DNA from: Tubulanus polymorphus
Lineage: Eukaryota > Nemertea > Palaeonemertea > Tubulaniformes > Tubulanidae
DNA: 64,000 nucleotides
Direction of reading: 5' to 3'
NCBI RefSeq assembly: GCF_964204645.1
Contig: NC_134029.1
Coordinates: forward strand, 1,025,501 to 1,089,500
The stretch's first letter is position 1; each line of letters begins with the position of its first letter. The position numbers were made by a program, and so were the translations under genes. Positions 54,340 to 64,000 of the stretch are shown piece after piece. A model generated the notes under the pieces. It ran no database searches, was not told the DNA's origin, and saw only the letters and a list, made by a program, of their open reading frames with translations.

Positions 54340-54660
54340 TCTCAACTAGCACTCAAAAGCGTGACAAGAGACTTCATCCACTGACCGAGGTTGTCACAAG
54401 GACACAATGAAACTAGCACTCACAAGCCGACGAGAGACTTCATCCACTGACCGAGGTTGTCACAAGGACACAATGAAAACTAGCACTCAAACTAGAAATC
54501 AAAGAGCGTGACAGTAGAATCATCCCTCAGCCGACTCAGAATACCAGAAACAAAGAGCGTGACAGTAGAATCATCCCTTATCCGGGCGGTCACAAGGACA
54601 CAATGAATGCTAGTAGCGTGACAATCCAGTATAACCGCTCCATTTGTATCCCGTGCAATC
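54340..54660. repeat. Short tandem repeats beside LINE fragments
   Basis: Two copies of an ACTAGCACTCA...GACCGAGGTTGTCACAAG unit (about 75 bp), then two copies of GAGCGTGACAGTAGAATCAT (54504 and 54558 regions). They lie between the two inverted LINE fragments. Confidence 0.75.
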
Positions 54661-54684
54661 TCACAGATATGCCCGTCATTGACA

Positions 54685-55074
54685 TCACTCAGCACACTTT
54701 GTAGATAGGTGGGGGCAGTGAGGCCTCGTCATCCTGGTTTTCGTGTTCCGTATGAGGGCGCGTAGAGGGCAGAATTTCCTGACCGACTCTTTGTCTGACA
54801 TCCTCGACACGTGACCGGCGAAGGAGAGCTGATGCTTTCGGACATAGGTTTTGTTCCAGCAAACGTTGAAATTCGACAGAGAAATCGGCCCTGAAAAATA
54901 AAACGGGTTAGAACCTGCAAAAAAGAACGGGTTAATAAACACGGAACAGTACAGGACAGCACAGAGACGAACAGTAACACATAAAACATAAAGACGTCGT
55001 TCCTCAGGAAGCAGGAACAGGAGCAGGAGCGGGAGCGCAGCGAAAATCGCCAGGAGGAGAATCCACGGTAGCAT
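54685..55074 (-). CDS. Open frame with hydrophobic N-terminus fused to LINE sequence
   Basis: ATG at 55074 opens 129 codons. The first 22 residues (MLPWILLLAIFAALPLLLLF) look like a signal peptide or membrane anchor, followed by EERR and about 30 further residues. The frame then enters the dead LINE fragment through TTTTTGCAG and TTTTTCAG, which could act as acceptors. A TATATAA box (minus strand, 55230-55224) lies about 150 bp upstream. This may be a real small transcript that has captured a LINE fragment, or a chance frame. I do not assign a function. Confidence 0.3.
   Translation of the reverse strand: MLPWILLLAIFAALPLLLLFLLPEERRLYVLCVTVRLCAVLYCSVFINPFFFAGSNPFYFSGPISLSNFNVCWNKTYVRKHQLSFAGHVSRMSDKESVRKFCPLRALIRNTKTRMTRPHCPHLSTKCAE
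54690..54870 (-). mobile_element. LINE reverse-transcriptase C-terminal fragment, minus orientation
   Basis: The minus strand reads KHQLSFAGHVSRMSDKESV and, in a shifted frame, ALYAPSYGTRKPG, then SVLSDVNDGHICEIARDTNG. These are the conserved post-palm blocks of LINE reverse transcriptases. It is an inverted relative of 54062-54260 (about 75-80% similar by eye) and carries frameshifts. Confidence 0.65.
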
Positions 55075-55223
55075 GTTCACAGTGTGAGTAAGCTGAGGTG
55101 AATGGTCTATGCTTGTGTACACCGTGGTCAGCCGGTGACGTATTCAATAGCCCGTATAAATGATATCGACAACTCTTGAAAAGCCGCAATTGTGTCTCTG
55201 TTGAATGGATTTACATTGAGAGC

Positions 55224-55230
55224 TTATATA
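55224..55230 (-). promoter_or_regulatory. Candidate TATA box
   Basis: TATATAAG on the minus strand, about 150 bp upstream of the ATG at 55074. A start site 25-35 bp downstream would give a 5' UTR of about 120 bp. Confidence 0.35.
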
Positions 55231-55615
55231 GAAGGTTCCACTGGGTTGAATACGCGCCAGTGTAGCCAGCTATACAATATCGTGGAACTTTATTAAGGCC
55301 ATAAAATAAATTACTTGATTCCCAACAGCTCCCCTATCCGAATTTAGCCGCCGCCTGGCAAAAAAACGTGTAGTTCACACCATGCACGTGGAAAGTGCTA
55401 TTTGAGTCATTAGGGAAAACCCCGGCACTACCATCTCGTGATTAATCATCATTCATACGGTTATCACGGAGATCCCGGATTTCAATTAAAAAACTTCTTG
55501 ATTCAATTAGGGAAGTGTGTAATGAGACACTGTGACTTCCCTGATTCCATTGAGGCCGGGCTGTTTTTAATTACTTGAAGCATCCTCCGAAATTCTGCCA
55601 AAAACTTTATGATTG

Positions 55616-55725
55616 TACGGAAGCCCCTAGGTGACATACGAGAAAATTTTTTCACAATTTCGACTTATTATGTCGAAATTCGACTGTGAAAAAATTTTCT
55701 CGTATGTCACCTAGGGGCTTCCGTA
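55616..55725. mobile_element. 110-bp foldback element with 41-bp perfect arms
   Basis: Arms 55616-55656 and 55685-55725 are perfect reverse complements. The element is flanked directly by TGATTG at 55610-55615 and 55726-55731, a 6-bp target-site duplication. The 28-bp middle contains a second small hairpin (TTTCGAC/GTCGAAA). The size and duplication indicate a nonautonomous DNA transposon (MITE). Confidence 0.85.
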
Positions 55726-55783
55726 TGATTGCCATTCATAATTAATTTGAAAAAGCACATTTTTTTCTTAAATTTTGATACCG

Positions 55784-55927
55784 GTACTTACGAAAGCCTC
55801 TAGGTGACATGTACGAGATAATTTTTTCACAATTTCGACTTATTATGTCAAATTTCGACATTCTTACTTTCATAATAAGTCGAAATTGTGAAAAAAATTA
55901 TCTCATGTCACCTAGGGGCTTCAGTAC
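55784..55927. mobile_element. Second, diverged copy of the foldback element
   Basis: About 144 bp with long imperfect arms sharing TAGGTGACAT, ATTTTTTCACAATTTCGAC and CACCTAGGGGCTTC with the copy at 55616-55725. The core is longer. No clear target duplication seen. Confidence 0.8.
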
Positions 55928-56302
55928 TGGATTTAACGGTACATCATCGTGTAAATTTAGGAAAGTCCATACTAAGAATATCGTTTCTTGTTATCAATGC
56001 AGTGCCTATAATCGCGTATATTGTATTACAAGCTTGATTTTCGTGTAAATTATGTCATAACTGTTTGTATTGTATTGCTACGATATAAAGTCTAATTATT
56101 CTGTGATTGAAATGATTATTATGAATATGATATTCCTAAATAACTTGCACAGACATATACTTTATAGAAATAAATCATGCGTGACCTCTGAACTCTGGTG
56201 GAATTTTCATTTCTGGTGGAATTTCTCCTCTCATCTCTGGTGGAATTTCTCCTGACCTAAATATAACCAACTCATCACAATTCAATTCAATTCATTTATG
56301 GA

Positions 56303-56316
56303 TTTATTCATTTATT
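56303..56316 (-). terminator. Candidate INTS3 polyadenylation signals
   Basis: Two overlapping-region AATAAA motifs on the minus strand (56316-56311 and 56308-56303), about 570 bp past the INTS3 stop codon. Confidence 0.4.
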
Positions 56317-56689
56317 TATAAGTATTGTACAAAGTTTATATACAAGTTTTTACAATTGTCACTTCATCTTTAACAGACAATTAACAGACAGACACCAACA
56401 ACTCGGAATGAGTTCTCTCGTTAACTCATGCAATTCATTGAGTACTCTCATAATAACCGCAAAGACTCCAAGAGAGCTCTCCCACATCAGGTTTTCTTTT
56501 AACTCCGAGACTTCTCGTGAACTCAGAAGGACTCTTAAGAGAGATATTTAACTAAGCGAGAGTTCTTTAGTTTAAGTTCGTACAATTGTTGAATATTCTT
56601 GCGATGATGACAGATCACAGCCTGCACTTCGCTAGTAAAATGCATCGACATTGAAATGCAGCACTGATTCACACACAGCTGACTTGAAC

Positions 56690-56892
56690 ACAATCTGGTT
56701 TCTAGATCCTCATTCATCGATCATAATCTGGTTTCTAGATACTCATTCATCGACGACCACAATCTGGTTTCTAGATCCTCATTCATCGACCACAATCTGG
56801 TTTCTAGATCCTCATTCATCGACCACAATCTGGTTTCTAGATCTTCATTCATCTATCACAATCTGGTTTCTAGATCATCATCTATCAATCAC
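56690..56892. repeat. 33-bp minisatellite overlapping the INTS3 stop codon
   Basis: Six to seven copies of a CAATCTGGTTTCTAGATCCTC unit at 33-36-bp spacing. Its right end meets the last codons of INTS3, so the array occupies the start of the INTS3 3' UTR. The plus-strand open frame through it is a by-product of the 11-codon period. Confidence 0.9.
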
Positions 56893-57770
56893 TATTGTCG
56901 TCTAAAGGATTTGTCGTTTTCCGTTTTTTCGACTTTGGCGGTTTGATTATTTCTTCATTCTGCGATGAAACGAAACGAATTCAATTCTTATTAAAATCAT
57001 TTTAAGAATGAATAGGAGTTTAAAATACGAATTCATTAAACTCACATCACTGCTGTCTGATGAACTATCTGATTCTTCAGTTATTGCTTTCCTCGGTTTG
57101 GAACCACCTTTAGGACTCGCGCACGATGCTTTCCGTCCGCGTAGAACTCGTGTCTGTTTTAAATCTTCAACATCTTCGACTAACGCGAGTAGATCACCGT
57201 ATCTGTGAGATATATACGAGAAATTAAACAACTCTTCAGATCAATGCAGGGTCCGATCTAAAGAATGAAAGCCACTCGTCCGGGGGGCAAGCATATCTGA
57301 AATTTCGCTTGCCCCCTCCAAAAGCTACTTGCCCTACCCACTTGCCCTACCCAGGCAGTCCTGATTGGTGTTACTATCATCCGTTGTATCGAGTGGGAAA
57401 AAAGCTTTTGTGACATGAAATTTCACTAGCCCGGTGGACAAGTGATAATGATAACCTACTTGCCCTGATGAGAATATACTTGTCCCGGGCAATCGGACAA
57501 GTGTTTAGATCGAACCCTGCAATGTGTTATAGGTGGATAATTGGACCCAGTTCCACAATTATGAGTTGAGAATGAACTAATTTCATCACCGAGTAAATTC
57601 TAACTGTGGAAATGGTTCTTGAACATCATTCTAATTGTTGAAAATAAGTTTGGCGAAAATAAGGGTGGCGAATAAGGTAGCTTTTTACTTACTTGGCTTT
57701 CAGTGATTCGCTCAGAGTTGATTGAACCTGTTGTAATCCTTGTTGAACCAATTCATGAGTTAAAACTACA

Positions 57771-57802
<32 letters not shown>

Positions 57803-60800
57803 GAAGATTAATACTTATAAATAGGGTAAATTCGTTTTCAGCGTAAATAGAAACTTACACGAGATATTACGACATGTTTGTCGTATATGATCCAAATGAG
57901 CTAAAATCTGCTCAATGTTTGGGTTCTCCTTTTTACCAGACGGATTTTGCTGCCTGAAAAAGGTTGCGTAATGACTTGAACAAAAAGGTTACGAGCTGTC
58001 CTTGGAATGCGAGGCGAGTGAATACCACCAAAGGGTTGGGTCCAAACTGTAAATTTCCCAAATGACTTAAGACAATTGATTGAACAAAGAGAAGTTTCTG
58101 TAACACAGCTGTAGGTCACAATGTGAACTAATAAATATGAACTCTACAACTGCAGAACCGACTCAAGTTTTGTAGATATTATTCAGATGCCTCGGCCCTA
58201 CACGCATGGTTTATTTCTAACCTTTGTCGTTTTCTGTTTGGCGTATTTGGAACGTTTTTTGTAAGTTGTGACAGTAATAATTCGGCCAACTTCTCTTCAC
58301 ATTCTTCAGCCCAATATTTCAATATCGAAACCGCGAAAAAATCATTCTTTTTACATTCGCGACACAAAATACATCTCAAAATCTCCGTATTCGGACTGAA
58401 ATTAGAAATTATACAAAATTAGATTCGATTCAGAAACGAGAATGAGTACAGAATACAGCATCGTGTGAATACAGAAATGTAAAATTTACCTGTTTCTTTT
58501 CAGTTGCAGTAGAATACATGAAAGTGCCTCGGCATGAGCTGAAAATACACAAATACGTTTAAAGATAGAATACGAAACGGTACTGTACATTAAATAGTAA
58601 AATACTCACCACCGAATTCCAGTTTTGGTAGAATCGGTAGAATATGTTCGACAGGAATGTTATGTGCAGCTATCAACTGCCACAGGAAATATTGTTCAAT
58701 AGTTTCCCATTCAAGACTATCATCTATAAAACATTAAACTATGTATCTTAGTATAATTGAGTTAGGGAGATTAATATGAGCTCAGAGTTTGTAAACTTAC
58801 TTAGAACAGCTAGAAATGAATCCTTCCTGAACATTATCAGATGACCCTGCAATATCTGACAGATTATATCCTGAAGCTGAAATAACAAAACACAAAATAC
58901 GAACTTCAAGCTCGCGTCGAAAACCGGCCGAATTTCAGCGAAGAGATGATTTATTACCTGAGGTCCGGCGATACTACCAACAATGAGATGTAGTAAATCA
59001 GTGTTGCCGATAGCGATATTAGGAAACTGCGTGTAAATATCCGGAATAAGAAACGTGAATAACCGAACGTCATCTTCTTGACACAACTACAAAAAAAAAA
59101 TACTTATAACTATATAGAAACACCTGACATAGTTCAGCAATGAAATGTGCGATTCAAACTTACATGCATATCTTCCATGAGAACAGTTGCTAAATCTTTA
59201 TCTAAACTTTTACAGAAATCGCGATAAGTCGACATTTTTTCATCATTCACTTTACTACAAAATACAACGTTTCAACCATTCATTAATTGTACCCTCCGTG
59301 AATATATCAGATAATCATTCGAAGCATTTTTAGATTAGAGATATTTTTCAACTCACCTGACTTTTAAAAAGTACAGTAAATTATAACCAATTCTTGGTTG
59401 TTTTTTATACATTTCGCTGAGTAGTAAAAGTAAAGGTTGTCGGCTGGGATCCTCTTCATGTGTCTGACTGAGATTTCTACAATATTCAAACCATTACATC
59501 TTACAACATCAGATCTCACTACTTTCAGAAATTATTCAGTCTATTCATCCGATTCTTACCTAAATAGTACAAACATTGGAGTTCCTATAGAATCTTCAAT
59601 TGATCTACAATTAAAATATCAAAACCATTTATATACAAAACTGCCAAAAATCATGCATCAAAAATCCCAACAACACCACAACAAATAATTTTGGTTCTGG
59701 GCAAACCGTTTGTAGTAGAGGTGTTCATCTATTTGAAGTTCACCACACTTTGAAAATTTGACTGACCACAAAAACAACTAGAACATTGTCAAATAACCAA
59801 TATCCTGAAATTCCAGTAGTTTTCCAGGCAAAGCCTTTTAAAATCCTGGAACTGATTTTACTCAAATTCCAGGAAATCCAGGTGTGCGAACCCTGTATCA
59901 TACCACCTCCCATTTATTAACTCAATAAGTACTACCTGGTATACAATAGAATCACCAGAATCCAGTTCCACAGTTGTGAGTTGAGATTTGACTAACTCAC
60001 GAGTTAACCCTAACTCATGACTGTGGAACTGGATCCTGTGATTTTAGTGCGCGAGTGAAACGGAATTGAAACGCTGTTTCTATCGAGCGATACTTACTCG
60101 TCGTCAATCTCAGGAGGAAACAGATTATTATTGAATTGACTAGATAAAATATGGCACAAACACAATCCGACAGGTTCAGCGGCGTCGATATCAAATATAT
60201 CGTCCTGAATAATCGACTGAACTAAAGAATCCATGAATTCACATTGCGTATCATTGTCTTTTTCCAACCACAATTGTTCGACATTGTTTTTAATATCGGG
60301 ACTATCGATCTGTTCGAGCACGTCACTGATATTCACGTCTGCTAACGTAGAAACACGAGTCGGACGATACTGTATCGATTCACTGGTTTTACCACCTGAA
60401 ACAACCATAAACATTATCATACATCATTTCACAATTCATCTGTTTAATATTACTCATCCAAAATTCCTCGATAATTCCCCAACCCTTGACCAAAAGTTCC
60501 CTGAATGAATGTTAAGATATCCTCACTGGGGCCAGTTTCTAATCAAAAAGTTCCTTGTGCCACTCGTCACCAACAAGAACAATTAGACACCAAAAATTCA
60601 AATTCTCTGATTAAATTTTGAGATATCCTCTGTGAGGGCTGTAAGAGTAACAGTTACCTATTAATGAAAGTGGTTCATCATCTTCATCGCTGAATTCAGC
60701 TTCTGTTCCGTTATTTGAATCATTTAAATGATTACCAATCAGAGCAGAACCCTGATCAACTACTAGTTCAATATCTTTACCATTAGTCGGTTCATCTTTA

Positions 60801-61664
60801 GCTGCAACACAATAACATAAAACGCTAATTAAACATAAACAGGGACGCAGCTGAGAGAGGAAAGAGTAGAGAGAAGATAGAACAGTCAGGTGGAAAGGGA
60901 AGAGAAAGGATTTATGGATAGGAAAGAAAGCAGGGAGAGGGAGCAGGAGAGTGAGAGGAAGGTCGGATCAGGGGAGAGGGATATGAACAGTTTTTCCAAA
61001 GAGATAGTGTTGTATTTTTTACCTTCCGGTGAACAGAATTCAGTAAAGTTTTCACGTATCATGTTGCGTAATTCACGATCAATTCGATTATTATCAAACA
61101 ATGGAGACAACGACCTAAATACAAATAAACAGATGAATCAGTTAAAACTGAACCGATGACCGACTCGGAGCCCGGAATAGACCAGTGGAACTGACCTGAT
61201 GACCGACTCAGAGAGTGGAGGAGACCAGTGGAACTGACCCAATGACCGACTCGGAGACCGGTGGGGACCAGTGGAACTGAACCGATGACCGACTCGGAGA
61301 CCGGAGGGGACCAGTGGAAATGACCCGATGACCGACTCGGAGAGTGGAGGGGACCGGTGGAACTGACCCGATGACCGACTCGGAGAGTGGAGGGGACCGG
61401 TGGAACTGACCCGATGACCGACTCGGAGACCGGAGGGGACCAGTGGAACTGACCCGATGACCGACTCGGAGAGTGGAGGGGACCAGTGGAACTGACCCGA
61501 TGACCGACTCGGAGACCGGAGGGGACCAGTGGAACTAACCCGATGACCGACTCGGAGAACGGTGGAACTTACTGTAAAACACGTTTATCTAAAATGGCGT
61601 AAAGAGCTGCATAGATTCCCTGTTTTACCTGACCAGCGAGTGGAGGGAAAAAATTACCCATTAT
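56885..61664 (-). CDS. INTS3: INTS3 exon block: acidic linker, C-terminal domain and basic tail
   Basis: Sixteen exons. Exons 60801-60658 and 60395-60098 encode the acidic linker ([11 protein letters not shown]) and the segment before CQEDDVRLF. The C-terminal domain follows: [27 protein letters not shown] and [18 protein letters not shown]. The last two exons end in a serine-acidic stretch ([11 protein letters not shown]) and [13 protein letters not shown], a likely nuclear localisation signal, as in human INTS3. The 15-codon exon 59604-59560 is small but supplies the conserved [14 protein letters not shown] block. Confidence 0.95.
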
Positions 61665-63683
61665 CTACAAAATAAAACAATATTCTCTCTCATATCAATC
61701 AACAAGTAGAGAGGATCGAGACTTAGATCTTCAACTGTTGACTTCTAAATTCCTTTCTAGTCTTTCATCAACAAGTCTTTTACACTAGCCTTCGAGGTTG
61801 GCTCAGGGGGGGGGGGTTATGGTTGAAAAGTTATTGTTTCCAGTTCTTGTCTAGCTGATTAGATTGTCTATCATGTATTTGATGATGATAGCAATAGAAA
61901 CATCGAGAGAATGAAAGAAACTGATACTTACTCTACACATAAAGTCTAATAATGTGGCTGTTATTGGTAAATGTTGACGCATTGAATGATACATCACTAG
62001 AATAGCAGGTTCTGTGAGTGAAATACAGAAATCAAAACAATTAGCACCGAATGAAACCAGAATATACGAATCTAACTCCAGATCAGATAAATCAGCTTAC
62101 CGATATTCATAATGTTGTCTTTATCTTTTTCGAAAAATAACCAATCATAAAACAGTGATAATTTAGCATTTGATGCGGCAACATTCGACTGAAGAAAGAG
62201 AAAATACAATAAACATTGATGAGACTGATTCACACATTGATGAGACCGATTCACACATTGATGAGACTGATTCACACATTGATGAGACCGATTCACACAT
62301 TGATGAGACAGAAAGCTGCGATTGAGGATACTTACAGTACACGTCGTGAGTAACCAACCAATGACAGCCCAACGCGGGATGATATCAGAACACAGCACCT
62401 CATTAGACGGGTGTATCACAGCACAAATATAACGTATCAAATCAAACCGTAACGATTGACTCTCAGGAGTGGCTAGATACTGAAATTAAACACAAACATC
62501 AATTCATATACATATATGACTGCGGTAAGTCGGGTAAGTTTGGGATTCTTACAGATCAGGGAATCCAAAGTTCTCTATTTCCCTGACCCTTTATTGACTA
62601 AAAATTCCCTGATCAAATTACAAGATATCATCAGTGGGGACTGTTTCTTATCAAGAGGTTCCTTGCGCCTAAGTCCCCGATCTATAAGATCCCTGTAAGA
62701 TAAAGATTCACTTACTTGTCGTTGGAACCACTCCTGGTAGCGTTTTTGTTGACCAAATTTCACTTTACTCGTCAGAAAACACAGTTTAGTTTCCATATCA
62801 GGAGTTAAACGAGATACGAAGAATTTTCGCGAAGTTCTCATTTTCATCAATTGTTGAACACCTTCAAAATATAAACAGAAATCAGGTCAGAAAGTGTTAT
62901 CAAAATCCAGTTCAATAGTTCTTAGTTTGACTTAACGCTTTCAGTGCTGGCTAATTAATACCCTATAGTGCTGAAGATAATTTGAAAAATTTTAAGAAAT
63001 TCCACCCTAGTGTGTTGAATAACGGGAATACCACTATAATAGTGCGTCTACACCGCGGCGCAGTGTATCGTTAGTTACTAATATTTCACTATGTTTGACT
63101 GGTGCTGCCATCTTTCAAGAGAGATAATTAGTAATTACTAATTACATCAATACATTGCAGTGCGGTGTACTAGCAAAATCCATCACTGATTTGTACACCG
63201 CACTGCGGTGTAGACGCACTGAAAGGGTTAAAGAGTTAGAATTAATTCATCACAAATGCTTCAAAATCTTAGAGAATTAAATTCAACGAAGAACTGTGAA
63301 AACTGAGACCATTTTGATAAAAGATTTATTATTTACCAGTAAATGTAGGTGACAATGATTCTGCGTTGTGTAAAATATCTCTCCATAATTTCTCGAATTC
63401 CGGAATTCTAGCCACGTACTGCAATAACCGCACCAAATCGCGTCCTATCTGCATACACTCAGTGAACTAGAATAAAACACACAGTATTACCGTAATAAAA
63501 CATTCCAGTTAGCGATTGAATTCAACGTCGAAATATTTTACCTTTTCTCGAAGTAACGAGACGCAGAAATCGACCTCTCTTTGTCGTAAACTGCTCAGAT
63601 TTGGACTTCCGTGATCTAGTATTACTCGGAGATATGTGTATAGAGCTACTGTCATCAGTTGAGGTGTTACATCTAACCAACTC
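56885..63683 (-). CDS. INTS3: Integrator complex subunit 3 (5' end outside window)
   Basis: Twenty-two minus-strand exons: 63683-63542, 63466-63337, 62861-62716, 62479-62336, 62188-62101, 62011-61932, 61664-61573, 61114-61023, 60801-60658, 60395-60098, 59604-59560, 59476-59357, 59254-59164, 59086-58958, 58876-58801, 58723-58610, 58538-58490, 58395-58222, 57953-57859, 57765-57693, 57202-57046 and 56959-56885. Phases agree and give 850 residues; human INTS3 has 1043, so about 190 N-terminal residues are missing. INTS3 is part of Integrator (snRNA processing, promoter-proximal termination) and scaffolds the SOSS complex with single-strand DNA-binding proteins. Near-identical blocks include [60 protein letters not shown] and [19 protein letters not shown]. 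Confidence 0.97.
57772..57802. repeat. CAAT tetranucleotide microsatellite
   Basis: About seven copies of ATCA/CAAT next to an INTS3 exon acceptor. Confidence 0.9.
61150..61565. repeat. 43-bp minisatellite in an INTS3 intron
   Basis: About ten copies of a unit with GATGACCGACTCGGAG and GACCAGTGGAACTGA at 43-bp spacing (for example 61158, 61201, 61244, 61287). It fills the intron between exons 61664-61573 and 61114-61023 and ends about 8 bp before the GTAAGT donor. Confidence 0.95.
61932..63683 (-). CDS. INTS3: INTS3 exon block: conserved helical-repeat N-terminal domain
   Basis: Six exons from 63683 down to 61932, about 243 residues (243 complete codons plus edge bases). This is the best conserved part: [21 protein letters not shown], then [33 protein letters not shown] and [11 protein letters not shown] align residue by residue with human INTS3 with few changes. 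The INTS3 N-terminal half forms a HEAT-like superhelix that binds the INIP and SSB subunits. The acceptor before 62861 (TTTTGAAG) is unusual but required by frame. Confidence 0.95.
62214..62312. repeat. 21-bp minisatellite in an INTS3 intron
   Basis: About four to five copies of ACATTGATGAGACTGATTCAC with alternating T/C. The array fills most of the intron between exons 62479-62336 and 62188-62101. The 7-codon period creates an open frame on the minus strand (repeated SHQCVNR/Q) that is not INTS3. Confidence 0.93.
62932..63231. mobile_element. TTAA-flanked MITE (piggyBac-like termini)
   Basis: A 300-bp element bounded by TTAA on both sides. Left end TTAACGCTTTCAGTGC and right end GCACTGAAAGGGTTAA are inverted repeats. 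The sequence GTGCGTCTACACCGC inside the left half recurs inverted at the right end. TTAA duplications and CCCTTTC-like ends are typical of piggyBac-type nonautonomous elements. It lies in an INTS3 intron. Confidence 0.8.
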
Positions 63684-63690
63684 CTAAATA

Positions 63691-63695
63691 TATAC

Positions 63696-63737
<42 letters not shown>

Positions 63738-63738
63738 T
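63691..63738. repeat. ATCA tetranucleotide microsatellite
   Basis: About eleven copies of CAAT/ATCA immediately upstream of the first INTS3 exon in the window. Confidence 0.92.
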
Positions 63739-63817
63739 AATCAAACAAACGATAATGAATCATGCAAATCATTGAAAATCAAGTAAAACCAGTTCAACGC
63801 GATCAATGTTAGTTTCA

Positions 63818-64000
63818 TTAACGCTTTCAGTGCTGACTAATTAATACCCTTTAGTCCTGAAGATAATTTGAAAATTCTGAAAAATTCCACCCTAGTGTGT
63901 TGAATAACGGGAATACCACTATAGTGCGTGTACACCGCGGCGCGGTATATCGATAGTTACTAATATTTCACTATGTTTGACAGGTGCTGCCATCTTTCAA
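63818..64000. mobile_element. Second TTAA-flanked MITE copy, cut by the window edge
   Basis: Starts with TTAACGCTTTCAGTGCTG and matches 62932-63115 closely over at least 180 bp, same orientation, with scattered substitutions. The right end is outside the window. Confidence 0.85.

Larger units (their letters stand above)
47395..56884. other. Repeat-rich intergenic region
   Basis: No conserved gene recognised between the channel and INTS3. The region contains clustered hairpins (48495-48636), a 60-bp minisatellite (49030-49335), dispersed and tandem exon-like cassettes (48900-53480), a CCAAT/TATA promoter-like stretch (52905-53052), LINE fragments (54062-54870), a TATA-preceded open frame (54685-55074) and two foldback elements (55616-55927). 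A B-box-like tRNA fragment lies on the minus strand at about 47919-47970. Imperfect repeats of a TCACTATTGTCT...GTGTTTATA unit lie at 50730-50930. Confidence 0.75.

Overview
This window is nuclear DNA from an animal. It holds many small exons with GT..AG introns of about 70-700 bp, AATAAA-type polyadenylation signals, long intergenic stretches full of minisatellites, foldback elements and retroelement scraps, and proteins from metazoan families. The A+T-rich base composition, short introns, a hammerhead ribozyme of the Penelope-like retroelement type and the mix of genes fit an invertebrate bilaterian, most likely a marine spiralian (mollusc, brachiopod, annelid or similar). That placement is an inference. 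No prokaryotic, phage or CRISPR features are present.

Layout, left to right. (1) 2425-9968, plus strand: the last 17 exons of a neurobeachin/LRBA orthologue (end of the PH-like domain, BEACH domain, WD40 repeats). The 5' part lies beyond the left edge. (2) 14457-15194, minus: a four-pass membrane protein I do not recognise. (3) 18191-20442, minus: a seven-exon, 280-residue protein that I call FANCF, a Fanconi anaemia core complex adaptor. (4) 22779-47394, plus: a complete, very divergent inositol trisphosphate receptor/ryanodine receptor superfamily channel. I rebuilt it as about 59 exons and 2781 residues; the exon phases agree across every junction. (5) 47395-56884: about 9.5 kb without a recognisable conserved gene, made of hairpins, tandem arrays with splice-site-like edges, LINE fragments and foldback elements. 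(6) 56885-63683, minus: the C-terminal 850 residues of Integrator subunit 3 (INTS3) in 22 exons, whose 5' end lies beyond the right edge.

The genes do not form one pathway. NBEA acts in vesicle and receptor trafficking, FANCF in interstrand crosslink repair, INTS3 in Integrator and in SOSS single-strand-DNA-binding complexes, and the channel presumably in intracellular calcium release.

The most interesting item is the channel. It has the overall plan and length of an IP3 receptor, but it lacks the GGGVGD-type selectivity filter (it reads YGLVGD), lacks the TTG triad of the IP3-binding site, has a TM5 region closer to ryanodine receptors, and ends in a long acidic tail. Other notable items are an apparently intact minimal hammerhead ribozyme in an NBEA intron, a 33-bp in-frame microexon in NBEA, a 132-bp copy of an intron/exon boundary moved 5 kb within the channel gene, a tandem array of exon-like cassettes at 51.4-52.7 kb, and a 110-bp foldback element with 41-bp perfect arms and a 6-bp target duplication.
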